Counted from the first letter of the stretch, positions 51,710 through 61,934 are shown. The stretch is DNA of 64,000 bases from Paenibacillus rhizosphaerae (GCF_014192015.1 NZ_JACHXJ010000002.1:868001-932000); one strand, 5' to 3'. Numbers and translations are program-made. Notes: a model not told the origin generated them from the sequence alone.

Positions 51710-52606
51710 TTGAGAAAAATCAGCTTCGGTTCCAGAGTTTTTGATGCTTTTAACATTTTCATCATGCTGTTGATCCTTGTCGTGGTGCTGTATCCCATTC
51801 TGAATATTATCGCTACCTCCTTCAGCAGCGGGAAGTACATCGCCTCGGGAAGCATTACGATCTGGCCGAAAGGCTTTACCGTACAGGCATACGCAGACGT
51901 ATTTAAAGACTCGCTCATTTATAAGGGGTATCTGAATTCGATCCTTTACGCCGTAGGTTCTACCGGTATTATGCTGCTGTTTACCTCATTGCTGGCTTAT
52001 CCGCTGACCATCCCCGGATTTGCGGGCAAGAAATTCATCACCATCTTTCTGATGATCACGATGTTTTTCAGCGGAGGATTAATTCCTACGTACCTGCTTA
52101 TGCGCAGCCTGCATCTGCTTGACACCGTTTGGGTGATGATCCTTCCCGGCGCGGTAGGAGCCTACAATGTGTTTTTGTTCCGGACCTTCTTTTCGAATGT
52201 ACCGGCAGAGCTGAAAGAATCGGCAGTCATGGATGGAGCCAACGATGTCGTCGTCCTGTTCCGAATCGTCCTGCCGTTGTCGAAGGCGCTTCTGGCGACG
52301 TTTGCATTGTTTGGTTTGGTAGGAAGCTGGAACAGCTGGTTTGAAGCGTTAATCTACCTGAAGGATCAGGATAAGTATCCGCTGCAAATGATTCTGCGAA
52401 ACTATTTATTTGCGCTGGATACCAACGCGATCCAAGGCAGGGTAGGCGCCGGTAACGTGGCCATCAATTCGTCGGGATCAACGCTTGATCCGAAGGCGAT
52501 CCGAATGAGTGTGATCATTATTACGATGTTCCCCATTATGGCGATTTACCCGTTCTTTCAAAAGCACTTTACGAAGGGCGTTTTGGTGGGAGCGATTAAG
52601 GGCTGA
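51710..52606 (+). CDS. Oligosaccharide ABC transporter permease (LplC/YtcP type)
   Basis: TTG start at 51710 follows a GGGGGGGAG site. The 298-residue protein has about six membrane segments, the ATSFSSGKYIASGSITIWPKG periplasmic entry typical of LplC, and the EAA loop LKESAVMDGANDVVVLFRIVLP near 165-186. It ends KGVLVGAIKG, as usual for this family. The gap to the first permease is 12 bp; the binding lipoprotein follows. Confidence 0.94.
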   Translation: MRKISFGSRVFDAFNIFIMLLILVVVLYPILNIIATSFSSGKYIASGSITIWPKGFTVQAYADVFKDSLIYKGYLNSILYAVGSTGIMLLFTSLLAYPLTIPGFAGKKFITIFLMITMFFSGGLIPTYLLMRSLHLLDTVWVMILPGAVGAYNVFLFRTFFSNVPAELKESAVMDGANDVVVLFRIVLPLSKALLATFALFGLVGSWNSWFEALIYLKDQDKYPLQMILRNYLFALDTNAIQGRVGAGNVAINSSGSTLDPKAIRMSVIIITMFPIMAIYPFFQKHFTKGVLVGAIKG

Positions 52607-52687
52607 CAACATGTTTTCAACATGGATGTAAGAGGAAAGATTCTTTTACGCCATATTAAAATAATCAAATGTATAGGAGGAATTGGG

Positions 52688-54319
52688 ATGGTTAAAAAAG
52701 CAAAAATGCTCAGCCTGATCCTGGCTTGCATGCTGGCCTTTTCCGTAACGGCCTGCTCCAAGTCCGACGAGGCTTCCACGGATTCTGCGGATAGCGACAC
52801 GTTATCTTTTTCCGTAACGCTTCCGTCGAGCGGGGTGGACAACGAGAACAGCATGATCGGCAAGGAATGGAAGAAGCAGATGGAAGCCAAACTGGGCAAA
52901 AAACTGAATATTAAGTTTAATTATATTCCGTCATCGGAATATGACGAAAAAGTGAAGCTCATGATTGCAAGCGACGATTTGACGGATTTCTTCGTCACGC
53001 CATTATTTTACGATATCACGGACATGGCTGAACAAGGCCAAATTCTTGAGCTCAGCCAATATAAGGATTTAATGCCCAACTATATGAACTATCTCAGCAA
53101 GGTGAAGAACGGCATGGCGCGTGTGACCAATCCCGAAGGGAAAATGTACTCTTTCAAAGAAACTTCGACGCCCCGATTTCCTGAGGATAAAGGCTTGCTG
53201 ATTCAAAACGTATCCGCTTACAGATACGATGTGTTCAAAGCGAACAATATCAAAATTCCGCAAACACTGGATGATTTCTATAATGCAGCCAAAAAACTGA
53301 AACAGCTGTATCCCGATAAGTACCCGGTGGATACGAAGTGGAACAGTTTAAGATCGCTCTTCTCCGCCAATCACATCAAGGACGACATCTACTGGGATGG
53401 CAGTAAATACGTTTACGGTATTTTTAATGAAGGATATAAAGACGCCCTTCAGTTCGCGAATAAGCTGTATTCGGAACAGCTGCTGGATCCCGAATATACG
53501 ATTGATACGGACGATACGATCCGGAAGAAGGCGATGAATGGCGATACCTTCATGTGGCTGACCCAGTGGTTTACGGAGCCGGGTGATTATACGAGGAATG
53601 CTGATGACGGCAAAATATTTGCGGTTTCGCTGTACCCGGATAATCCGAAGTACGGAACGGCATGGCAGGAAGCGACAAACGGAAACACCCCGGACTTGGG
53701 CTGGGCCACCTTCTGCATCAGCTCCAAAGCCAAAAATCCGGAGGAATTAATCAAGCTGATCGATTTGCAATATTCCGATGAAAACATCAGGCTCGTGACT
53801 TGGGGAATCGAAGGAACAACCTACAAAATCGGCGAAGACGGCAATCCGACCTTTATGGATTCTTTTAAAACGGCAAAGGACCCATGGCTGGAAGGGGATA
53901 AATACGGGATCCGGGCAAGCAAAAATTATAATCCAGGTTTGCAGATGGTCAATGATTCCAGAGCATTCGTAGATTTTGCCGCAACGGATTATACCGTATT
54001 TAACGGCAAGTATGAGGAAGTCCCGCTTGAAAAGTCGCCTTATTTAACAAGTCTGCCAATGCCGAACAACGACTATGTTCCGTCATGGTACAGCGAGCCG
54101 GCCATCCAGTTCACCCCGGACGAAAGCCAGGAAATATCCGAGATCATGAACCCGATCAAAACGTTCGTTACGGAGGAGCAGGCGAAGTTTGTCGCCGGGA
54201 AGCAGAGCTTTGACAACTGGCCGAAATTTATCGACCAAGTTAAAAAAATGGGCGATATCGATAAAGTGCTGAAGATTTACAACGATGCGGCCCAAAGAGT
54301 CCTGTCCAAAACGTCCTAA
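52688..54319 (+). CDS. Large solute-binding lipoprotein (LplA/LipO type)
   Basis: ATG at 52688 follows AGGAGG; the frame is open upstream but has no site. The 543-residue protein has a signal peptide with lipobox VTA-C near residue 22. The mature part carries DNENSMIGKEWKKQMEAKLGKKL and SSEYDEKVKLMIASDDLTDFF, the LplA/LipO pattern of large oligosaccharide-binding proteins. It is about the same length as known LplA proteins. It is encoded right after its two permeases and before two secreted proteins; its ligand is probably a product of their target glycan. Confidence 0.92.
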   Translation: MVKKAKMLSLILACMLAFSVTACSKSDEASTDSADSDTLSFSVTLPSSGVDNENSMIGKEWKKQMEAKLGKKLNIKFNYIPSSEYDEKVKLMIASDDLTDFFVTPLFYDITDMAEQGQILELSQYKDLMPNYMNYLSKVKNGMARVTNPEGKMYSFKETSTPRFPEDKGLLIQNVSAYRYDVFKANNIKIPQTLDDFYNAAKKLKQLYPDKYPVDTKWNSLRSLFSANHIKDDIYWDGSKYVYGIFNEGYKDALQFANKLYSEQLLDPEYTIDTDDTIRKKAMNGDTFMWLTQWFTEPGDYTRNADDGKIFAVSLYPDNPKYGTAWQEATNGNTPDLGWATFCISSKAKNPEELIKLIDLQYSDENIRLVTWGIEGTTYKIGEDGNPTFMDSFKTAKDPWLEGDKYGIRASKNYNPGLQMVNDSRAFVDFAATDYTVFNGKYEEVPLEKSPYLTSLPMPNNDYVPSWYSEPAIQFTPDESQEISEIMNPIKTFVTEEQAKFVAGKQSFDNWPKFIDQVKKMGDIDKVLKIYNDAAQRVLSKTS

Positions 54320-54380
54320 CCAACAGCATCGAGATCATTCCACCAATGACAAATCGATAAGAAGTCGGGAGGAAGCCGAG

Positions 54381-56012
54381 ATGGTATTGAAGATGAAGAT
54401 GTGGAAGCATGCGGGAGTATGGACCTGCGCCGCGCTGCTGTTGGTCACCATGGGACCGGGCGTTACGCCGGCCCAGGCCCAGGCTGCGGGGAATAGCGCC
54501 GAGCAAAAAGCAGGAGGCACGTTAAAAAAGGTACAGGAGCCGTTCATGATCAAGGTCGTGGATGCCGAGACGGGCCGGGGCATTCCGCTTGTGGAGCTGA
54601 AGACGACGAATAACATTTTGTATTATACGGACAGCGCGGGCGTCGTGGCCTTCGACGAACCCGGGTTGATGGATACGACAGTCTTCTTCCATATGTCCAG
54701 CGATGGCTACGAAATTCCCGCCGACATGTTCGGCAACCGCGGGCAGGCCGTCGAGATCACGCCCGGCGGCAGCGTCACGCTGCAGATGAACCGGGTCAAT
54801 ATCGCCGAGCGGCTGTATCGGGTGACCGGCCAAGGGATCTACCGCGACAGTCTGCTGCTCGGACTCCATACACCGATTCAAGAGCCGGTGATCAACGGTC
54901 TGATCATGGGTCAGGACTCCGTGCAGACGATCGAATACAACGGTAAGCTGTACTGGTTTTGGGGCGATACGGACAGACCGGCGTACCCGCTGGGAAATTT
55001 CCGTACGACGGGCGCGACGTCGGAGCTGCCGCAAAATGGCGGTCTTGACCCGGATGTCGGCGTGAATCTGAAATATTTCACCAAAGAAGACGGATTTGCC
55101 AAAAGCATGGTGCCGACGCTTCCCGACGGGGGGAACATGGCATGGATTTTCGGTCTGATGACGGCAAAGGACAGCACGGGCAAAGAGCGGCTGCTTACAG
55201 GATACATGACGCTAAATCCAGATATCGTCGCGCGCGGCATCCTGGCCTTCAACGATCAGACGGAGCAGTTTGAACAGGTCGTCCAGTTTCCTTCCAAGGA
55301 CGATTGGCGCCATCCGGGCGGTCAGGCGACCTATTACGAGGAGAACGGCAAGGGCTACTGGCTGTTTACCGAGCATCGGATTCCGAATTTGCGCGTGGCC
55401 GCCGACTACGACGCTATTATCGACTATACCCAATACGAGTCGTTTACGTGCCTGGCTCCGGGAACGGCTTACGACGGCGCCAATACGTCCCTTGAGCGCG
55501 ATCCGGACGGTAAACTGGTATGGGGCTGGAAGAAGAACACCCCGGTGCTGACCCAGGATCAAGAGAAAGAATTGATCGGGCTTGGCCTGATCAAGGCGGA
55601 CGATCCGCGTTACTATCAATTGAAAGATGCGGATACCGGCGAAGAGGTTTCGCTCTCCCAAAGCTCCGTCGAATGGAACGATTACCGGCAGCGCTACGTG
55701 ATGATCGGACAGCAGCTGTTTGGCAAAACGTCGGTGCTAGGGGAAATGTGGTACGCTGAAGCAGATTCGCCGCAAGGTCCCTGGACGACAGCGAAGAAGA
55801 TCATTACGCATAACAACTACACCTTCTACAATCCGGCCCAGCACAAGTTCTTTTTTAAAGACGGCGGACGCGTCATTTACTTTGAGGCGACCTATACGAA
55901 TACGTATACGGACCATATTCCAACCCCGCGTTACAACTACAACCAGGTTATGTACAAGCTGAATCTGGATGATCCGCGGCTTGGTCTTGAGCCGGTTCAG
56001 AACCGCAAGTGA
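54381..56012 (+). CDS. Secreted protein of unrecognised family, with N-terminal carboxypeptidase-regulatory-like domain (copy 1)
   Basis: ATG at 54381 follows GGGAGGAAG; 543 residues. A signal peptide (residues 1-34, ending AQAQAAG) leads to a domain at about 50-140 that reads like a carboxypeptidase-regulatory/transthyretin-type fold (IKVVDAETGRGIPLVELKTT, YTDSAGVVAFDEPG). The remaining 400 residues contain WFWGDTDRPAYPLGNF, DDWRHPGGQATYYEE, YWLFTEHRIPNLRVAADYD and HNNYTFYNPAQHKFFFKDG, aromatic-rich repeats that suggest a beta-propeller of the glycosidase/lyase kind. No family or catalytic motif is recognised with certainty. It lies inside the ABC/glycosidase operon and has a paralogue directly after it. 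Confidence 0.75.
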   Translation: MVLKMKMWKHAGVWTCAALLLVTMGPGVTPAQAQAAGNSAEQKAGGTLKKVQEPFMIKVVDAETGRGIPLVELKTTNNILYYTDSAGVVAFDEPGLMDTTVFFHMSSDGYEIPADMFGNRGQAVEITPGGSVTLQMNRVNIAERLYRVTGQGIYRDSLLLGLHTPIQEPVINGLIMGQDSVQTIEYNGKLYWFWGDTDRPAYPLGNFRTTGATSELPQNGGLDPDVGVNLKYFTKEDGFAKSMVPTLPDGGNMAWIFGLMTAKDSTGKERLLTGYMTLNPDIVARGILAFNDQTEQFEQVVQFPSKDDWRHPGGQATYYEENGKGYWLFTEHRIPNLRVAADYDAIIDYTQYESFTCLAPGTAYDGANTSLERDPDGKLVWGWKKNTPVLTQDQEKELIGLGLIKADDPRYYQLKDADTGEEVSLSQSSVEWNDYRQRYVMIGQQLFGKTSVLGEMWYAEADSPQGPWTTAKKIITHNNYTFYNPAQHKFFFKDGGRVIYFEATYTNTYTDHIPTPRYNYNQVMYKLNLDDPRLGLEPVQNRK

Positions 56013-56080
56013 CGGCTGACGCGGAAGCGGACAATACTTCGCCGATCCCAATAGGGCACTCCGCCCAGGAGGTACACGAA

Positions 56081-57706
56081 ATGAAATGGAAACCGTGGAA
56101 AAGCGCGGGAATATGGACCTGCGTCATGCTGACGGTCATGACCGCGCCGGGCGCCGCGATGGCGGCGCAGGCGGAAGCAAACAGCGCCAAGCCGGATGTT
56201 AGCAGCGCCAAGAAAACGGTTCAGAAGCCGTTTATGATCAAGGTCGTGGATTCGGAGACGGGGCGGGGTATTCCGCTTGTCGAGCTGAAGACGACGAACA
56301 ATATGTTGTATTTCACGGACAGCGCAGGTATCGTGGCTTTCAATGAGCCGGGCCTGATGGAACAAACGGTCTTCTTCCATCTGTCGAGCGACGGCTATGA
56401 GGTGCCGACAGACATGTTCGGTTACCGCGGCCAGGCTGTCGACGTGACGCCCGGCGGAAGCGTGACGCTGAAAATGGACCGGGTCAACATTGCCGAGCGG
56501 TTATACCGGGTCACCGGTCAGGGCATTTACCGGGACAGCGTCCTGCTCGGCCAGAAGCCGCCGGTCAAGGAGCCTCTCCTGAACGGGCTGGTGATGGGGC
56601 AGGACTCCGTCCAAACGATTAAGTACCGCAACCGGCTGTACTGGTTCTGGGGCGATACCGACAGACCTGCCTATCCGCTTGGGAACTTTCGCGTGACGGG
56701 GGCGACATCGAAGCTGCCGGAAAAAGGCGGCCTCGACCCCGATACTGGTATCGATTTGGATTACTTTACGAAAGAGGACGGTTTCGTTAAAAGCCTGGTG
56801 CCGCAGCTCCCTGACGGTGCCGGCATCGCATGGGTATTCGGCTTGATGACCGTCAAGGATCGCACCGGACAAGAGCGCCTGCTCGCCGGCTACAGTACGC
56901 ATAATCCCGAGCTCAGCGCCTTCGGTATTCTTGCCTTTAACGACGAGAAAAAGGAGTTCGAGCAGGTCGTCCAGTTCCCTGACAAAGACGATTGGCGCCA
57001 TCCGGGCGGCCAGGCGTCCTATTACGAGGAGGACGGCAAGGGCTACTGGCTCTTTACCGAACACCGGATGCCGAATCTGCGCGTCGCCGCCAGCTATGAC
57101 GCCATCATCGACTATGCCCAATACGAATCGTTTACGTGCCTGACGCCGGGAACGACTTACAATGGGTCCCAGACGTCCCTTGAACGCGACGCGGACGGCA
57201 AGCTCGTATGGGGCTGGAAGAAGAACACCCCGCCGCTCACCCAGGATCAAGAAAAGGAACTGATCGATTCCGGAGTGATCCAGGCGGACGATCCGACCTT
57301 CTTTCAATTAAAAGACGCCGATACAGGCGAAGTGGTCCAAATCGCTTCAAGCTCCGTCGAGTGGAACGATTACCGGCAGCGTTACGTGATGATCGGGCAG
57401 CAGACGCAAGGCAAGTCCTCGGTGCTCGGGGAAATCTGGTACGCGGAAGCTCCCGCGCCTCAAGGTCCTTGGACCACGGCCAAAAAGATCGTCACGCATA
57501 ACAACTATACTTTTTATAACGTGGCCCAGCATAAGTTTTTCAACAAGGAGGGAGGCCGGATGATCTACTTCGAGGGCACCTATACGAATACGTTCACAAA
57601 TCATGTCCCGACGCCGCGTTATAATTACAATCAGGTCATGTATAGGCTCGACTTGGCCGATCCGAAGCTCAGCCTGACGCCGGTTCAAGGAACGACCGGT
57701 AAATAG
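56081..57706 (+). CDS. Secreted protein of unrecognised family, tandem paralogue (copy 2)
   Basis: ATG at 56081 follows CAGGAGGTAC (a GTG at 56009 overlapping copy 1 is rejected); 541 residues with a signal peptide ending AMAAQA. It has the same two-part layout as copy 1: IKVVDSETGRGIPLVELKTT at about 50-70, then WFWGDTDRPAYPLGNF, DDWRHPGGQASYYEE and HNNYTFYNVAQHKFF. The first 110 mature residues are about 85% identical to copy 1 by eye. The difference is concentrated in the signal peptide, linker and scattered surface positions, which fits duplication followed by divergence. Function as for copy 1: unassigned, extracellular, linked to glycan use. Confidence 0.75.
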   Translation: MKWKPWKSAGIWTCVMLTVMTAPGAAMAAQAEANSAKPDVSSAKKTVQKPFMIKVVDSETGRGIPLVELKTTNNMLYFTDSAGIVAFNEPGLMEQTVFFHLSSDGYEVPTDMFGYRGQAVDVTPGGSVTLKMDRVNIAERLYRVTGQGIYRDSVLLGQKPPVKEPLLNGLVMGQDSVQTIKYRNRLYWFWGDTDRPAYPLGNFRVTGATSKLPEKGGLDPDTGIDLDYFTKEDGFVKSLVPQLPDGAGIAWVFGLMTVKDRTGQERLLAGYSTHNPELSAFGILAFNDEKKEFEQVVQFPDKDDWRHPGGQASYYEEDGKGYWLFTEHRMPNLRVAASYDAIIDYAQYESFTCLTPGTTYNGSQTSLERDADGKLVWGWKKNTPPLTQDQEKELIDSGVIQADDPTFFQLKDADTGEVVQIASSSVEWNDYRQRYVMIGQQTQGKSSVLGEIWYAEAPAPQGPWTTAKKIVTHNNYTFYNVAQHKFFNKEGGRMIYFEGTYTNTFTNHVPTPRYNYNQVMYRLDLADPKLSLTPVQGTTGK

Positions 57707-57775
57707 AGCGCCGGGTTGCTCTGACGGATTTGAAATCATGGATACATTTTTAAAACAGTGAGGGAGGAACATCAA

Positions 57776-58636
57776 ATGCTGAAGGGATTGACACTTGCAG
57801 GTTTGGGAGCAATCGAAAGTGAGGAAAGGTTCATCGAACTGGCGGGTGCGAACGGTTTTCAAGCGGTTGACGTTGATGCCAGGGGGTTGGTTGAGCGGCT
57901 GGGAACGGAGAGAGCTGCAGCTAAGCTTAAGGAGCACGGAGTCGTCATCGGCGCGATCGGCTTGCCCGTGGAATGGAGAGCGGGCGAGGACGAATTCCTG
58001 GCCGGGCTCCCCGGCTTGACGGAAGCGGCTGCGGCGGCCCGGTCGCTGGGCTGCACGCGCTGCTGTACGTACATCCTGCCGTCGACCGACGCCAAACCGG
58101 CGCATTTCATGGCGCTCGCCACCCGGCGTCTGCGTATCTGCGCCCAAATCCTCGGCGCCTATGGCATCAGCCTGGGACTGGAATTCGTCGGTCCGCATCA
58201 TTTGCGGACGGCCTGGAAGTACCCTTTCATCTGGACGATGGAAGAGACGCTGGACTGGATCGGTGCGATCGGTGAGCCGAATGTCGGCCTGCTTCTGGAT
58301 GCGTATCACTGGCATACGAACAGTTTGACCGCAGCCGACATCGAGAAGCTGCAGTCGCAGCAGATCGTTCATGTGCATATCAACGATGCACCGGATTTGC
58401 CGGTCGAGGCTGTGCTGGATAACGGGCGTCTGTACCCAGGGGAAGGCGTCATCGACTTGGAGGGATTTTTAAAAGGGCTGCAGCGTATTGGATATGACGG
58501 CATCGTGTCGCAGGAAGTCCTGACGCAGGCCATGCCGGAAGAGACGCCGGAGCAGCTGATCATCCGCTCCAAAGCCGGGTTCGAACGCGTATTCTCCGCC
58601 GCCGGAATCGGTGCGGAAGGCAGAGGAACGCGATAA
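57776..58636 (+). CDS. Sugar phosphate isomerase/epimerase-like TIM-barrel protein
   Basis: ATG at 57776 follows GAGGGAGGAAC; 286 residues. The pattern of an AP-endonuclease-2-type (xylose isomerase-like) barrel is visible: LGLEFVGPHHLRT with a metal-site Glu (about 140), GLLLDAYHWHTNS with Asp and His (about 180), and VHVHINDAPDLPVEAVLDNG with His and Asp (about 205), ending ISQEVL-like VSQEVLTQAM. Such proteins isomerise or epimerise sugars released during catabolism. It lies in the operon after the secreted pair and before the mannosidase. Exact substrate unknown. Confidence 0.86.
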   Translation: MLKGLTLAGLGAIESEERFIELAGANGFQAVDVDARGLVERLGTERAAAKLKEHGVVIGAIGLPVEWRAGEDEFLAGLPGLTEAAAAARSLGCTRCCTYILPSTDAKPAHFMALATRRLRICAQILGAYGISLGLEFVGPHHLRTAWKYPFIWTMEETLDWIGAIGEPNVGLLLDAYHWHTNSLTAADIEKLQSQQIVHVHINDAPDLPVEAVLDNGRLYPGEGVIDLEGFLKGLQRIGYDGIVSQEVLTQAMPEETPEQLIIRSKAGFERVFSAAGIGAEGRGTR

Positions 58637-58751
58637 GTATATCCCGTGCACTTGCCATGGGGGTGAAAGGACCTTACAGCGGAAGTTTGGGCGGGGAAGT
58701 CATCAGATCAGGCAGCTGCTTGACAAGTCGCTGAACCCATCCTTCGTATCC

Positions 58752-58785
58752 GGCAGCCGGCCGTTCAATGCGTTGACCGGCTGCC
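58752..58785 (+). promoter_or_regulatory. 9-bp inverted repeat before the alpha-mannosidase gene
   Basis: GGCAGCCGG (58752-58760) pairs perfectly with CCGGCTGCC (58777-58785) around a 16-nt loop. There is no T-run. It could be an RNA processing or stabilising hairpin inside the operon; the 200-bp gap here holds only an unconvincing short frame. Confidence 0.45.
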
Positions 58786-58838
58786 TGAAACGTGAGGAAG
58801 CTGGGACAGCAGCACCAAACCAGATCAAACCATAGGAT

Positions 58839-61800
58839 GTGATCCTTCATTTGGATAAGAGAAAAGAGATTCTATACCATGTTGAGAAGCTGCTAAAGGA
58901 TAGAAACCGTTACATCTATACCGTGATCTCGCGGGTCGATTTCACCTGCTTTGTCACGAAGCAGCGGCTATCCTGCGAGGAAATAGAGAGTAACCGATTT
59001 GAGGCGATAGAGCCGGGCGACCGGTGGGGCGGTGACTGGACGTATGCATGGCTTCGGTCATCGGTTGCCGCTCCCACGGAAGCCGAGGGCAAACGCTTGG
59101 TCATCCGGGCCGATTTTGGTTCGGAGGCGACGGTCTACGTGAACGGAATCGTACGGGGGGCGCTGGATTTTCAGCACCATGACGTGACGTTGACACGCAG
59201 TGCGAAGGCCGGCGAGCGGTTTGAGGTCGCCGCCGAGGCGTATGCCGGCCATTCGGGCATTCAGCCGGTGTTTGGTGAGTCTCATCTTTGCCTTTTCGAA
59301 GAGGAAATCTATCAATTTTATATCGATCTGGAATGCTTGGTTCAAGTTAGAAATCATGTTGATCCGGATTCGCTGCGCGCGGCCGAAATCGACCGCGGTT
59401 TGACGGAGGTCGTCCGGACGATCGATTGGGGGCTTGCAAAGGATGCGCTGACGGCGAACATACAGCAATGCCGGCAGCGGATGGCACCGCTCCTGGCATG
59501 CGTAAACGGATCGACGGCACCCTTGCTGTACCTCATGGGGCAGTCCCATCTCGATATCGCCTGGTTGTGGCCGATGGAAGAGACCAAGCGGAAAATCGCC
59601 CGGACGATGTCCAATCAGCTTGCCCTCATGGAGGAATATTCCGATTACCGCTACGTCCAGAGCCAGCCCTACTTGTTCCAGCTTGCCAAGGACCTGTATC
59701 CCGAGTTGTACGGGCGCATCAAACAAGCGGTGGAGGAAGGACGGATCATTCCGGAAGGCGGCATGTGGGTGGAATCCGATACGAATCTGCCCGGCGGGGA
59801 GAGCCTGATCAGGCAAATACTGCACGGGAAGCGCTTTTTCAAGGAAGAGTTCGGCAAGGAGAACGAAATGCTGTGGCTTCCCGACGTGTTCGGGTACTCT
59901 GGCAACATGCCGCAAATTATGAAGGGCTGCGGGCTCCGGTACTTTGCTTCCGTGAAAATGTTCCAGACGTACGAGAATGTGTCGGAGCCGTTTCCGTACA
60001 ATACCTTTCTTTGGGAAGGGATCGACGGCTCACAGGTGCTGACCCATCTGCTGGATTATGGCGATTTTCCGATTCGGGTCAATCCGTCGTTTCTCATCAG
60101 GCAGTGGAATGACCGGGTGCAGAAGGACGGCATTGCGACAAGACTCGTACAGTTCGGTCATGGCGACGGCGGCGGCGGGGCGAACCGGGATGACTTGGAA
60201 TTCCTCCGCCGGCTTGAAAATTTGGAGGGTGTACCGCGTACGACGCATGGCTCGCCGATCGACTATTTTGAGGATCAGATCGAAAGAGGCATTCCCGATG
60301 CCAAATACGTCGGGGAGCTATACTATCCGGCGCACCGGGGAACCTATACGACGCAGGCTCGGATCAAGCGGCTAAACCGGAAGGCGGAGGTCGGGCTGCA
60401 CGAGGCTGAAATGTGGGGTGCTGCTGCCAGCCTGCTTCAGCGCAGGTCCTATCCGTACGAGGAGATGGACCGGTTGTGGAAGAAGCTGCTGCTGCATCAG
60501 TTCCATGATATTTTGCCGGGCACGTCCATTCACCGCGTCCATGAGGAAGCGCAGGCTGAGCTGACGGAATTAAGCGGGCTCGTCGATGCGATGGCCTCCG
60601 GCGCAAGAGAGGCGCTTGCGGATGGCGGACGTTCCGGCGTCACGGCGTTTAACTCGCTCTCCTGGGCAAGGAAAGAGCTGGTAGCCCTGCCCGAAGGCAC
60701 CCTAGCCATAGCAGACCGATACGGAAAAACGCTCCCTGTGCAGCGGCATGAAGGCATATGTTATGCGGAAGTCGAAACGCCGTCTGCGGGATGGGCGGCA
60801 TATACGGTTACTGCGGCTGACGTAACGCCGGAAGCGTCGGGACAAGCTGTCTTATCCGCAACGAAGTCGCATCTTGAGAACGAATTCCTTGCCGTCGTCA
60901 TTAATGAGCACGGAGAGATCGCAAGCATTCTGGATAAGGAAACCGGGACGGAATGGACGGCGGGACATTGCAATGTCATGAAGATGTTCCGCGATCAGCC
61001 GTCGGCATTCGACGCATGGGAAATTGACCGGGGCTATCAGGCGGCTCCGGTCGCGCTGGACGAGAAGGCAGAGGTCCAGGTCACCGCTCAGGGTCCCCTG
61101 TTTGCCAACATCCGTGTCGAACGCGTGCTTCATCGGTCTAAGATGATTCAGGACATCCGGCTCCGGGCCGGCAGCCGCCGCATTGAATTTCATACGACGG
61201 TACATTGGCATGAGAAGAACAAAATGCTGAGAGTCGATTTTCCTGTACGCGTCCATGCGAACGAATCGATACAGGAAATTCAGTTCGGTTACGTCAAACG
61301 GCCGAATCATGCTTCCAGGCCCCACGATGCCGACCGGTTTGAAGTATGCCAGCATAAGTGGGCGGTGCTTGCGGAGACGAACCGCAGCTTTGCGCTGCTG
61401 AACGATTGCAAGTACGGGATTGCCGTGCAGGATAACACGATCAGCTTGACGCTGCTTCGCTCGCCGACGCATCCGGACGAAGCGTCGGATCAGGGAACGC
61501 ACAGGTTTACGTACGGATTCTTCGTATGGAACGGGTCCTTTCTGGACAGTCCCGTCGTTCAGGAAGCGTATGAGCTGAATTACCCGGTAAGCATTGTGCA
61601 CAGCGGGAGCCGCGTGGATCATAAGTCCTTCGTTCAAGTCGATCAAGCCAATGTGATTGCGGAGACGGTCAAGCTGGCTGAAGACGGATCGGGCGACTGG
61701 ATAATCCGGGCTTATGAATGCAAAGGTGCCACGGTATCGTGCGGATTGATCTTTGGCCTCCCCGTTAAAAAAGCGTATGAAACCAATATGCTGGAGGAAG

Positions 61801-61895
61801 TGTCGGCTGGCCTGCCGGTTGCAGAAGGGAAGCTCAAGCTTGATTTCCGTCCTTTCGAAGTGAAAACGATTCGGCTTGTGCTGCATGATGCGTAG
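58839..61895 (+). CDS. Alpha-mannosidase, glycoside hydrolase family 38
   Basis: The 1018-residue protein has no signal peptide. The GH38 catalytic domain shows the metal-binding GQSHLDIAWLWPMEET (about residue 232), GGMWVESDTNLPGGE, the nucleophile segment LWLPDVFGYSGNMPQI (about 345), QFGHGDGGGG and HQFHDILPGTSIHRVH. Beta-sandwich domains make up the C-terminal half. It removes alpha-linked mannose from oligosaccharides in the cytoplasm. The only start in frame at the beginning is GTG 58839, with a weak site (GGAT), and translation might instead begin slightly downstream at TTG 58851. Confidence 0.92.
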   Translation: MILHLDKRKEILYHVEKLLKDRNRYIYTVISRVDFTCFVTKQRLSCEEIESNRFEAIEPGDRWGGDWTYAWLRSSVAAPTEAEGKRLVIRADFGSEATVYVNGIVRGALDFQHHDVTLTRSAKAGERFEVAAEAYAGHSGIQPVFGESHLCLFEEEIYQFYIDLECLVQVRNHVDPDSLRAAEIDRGLTEVVRTIDWGLAKDALTANIQQCRQRMAPLLACVNGSTAPLLYLMGQSHLDIAWLWPMEETKRKIARTMSNQLALMEEYSDYRYVQSQPYLFQLAKDLYPELYGRIKQAVEEGRIIPEGGMWVESDTNLPGGESLIRQILHGKRFFKEEFGKENEMLWLPDVFGYSGNMPQIMKGCGLRYFASVKMFQTYENVSEPFPYNTFLWEGIDGSQVLTHLLDYGDFPIRVNPSFLIRQWNDRVQKDGIATRLVQFGHGDGGGGANRDDLEFLRRLENLEGVPRTTHGSPIDYFEDQIERGIPDAKYVGELYYPAHRGTYTTQARIKRLNRKAEVGLHEAEMWGAAASLLQRRSYPYEEMDRLWKKLLLHQFHDILPGTSIHRVHEEAQAELTELSGLVDAMASGAREALADGGRSGVTAFNSLSWARKELVALPEGTLAIADRYGKTLPVQRHEGICYAEVETPSAGWAAYTVTAADVTPEASGQAVLSATKSHLENEFLAVVINEHGEIASILDKETGTEWTAGHCNVMKMFRDQPSAFDAWEIDRGYQAAPVALDEKAEVQVTAQGPLFANIRVERVLHRSKMIQDIRLRAGSRRIEFHTTVHWHEKNKMLRVDFPVRVHANESIQEIQFGYVKRPNHASRPHDADRFEVCQHKWAVLAETNRSFALLNDCKYGIAVQDNTISLTLLRSPTHPDEASDQGTHRFTYGFFVWNGSFLDSPVVQEAYELNYPVSIVHSGSRVDHKSFVQVDQANVIAETVKLAEDGSGDWIIRAYECKGATVSCGLIFGLPVKKAYETNMLEEVSAGLPVAEGKLKLDFRPFEVKTIRLVLHDA

Positions 61896-61934
61896 AAGGG
61901 AAAGACCAAAGGAAAGATGGGAGGAACGGCGAAG

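Noticed and set aside
58611..58835. 74-residue open frame between the isomerase and mannosidase genes
   Set aside because: It overlaps the isomerase end, has no ribosome binding site and resembles no protein; the gap is better explained by the hairpin at 58752.
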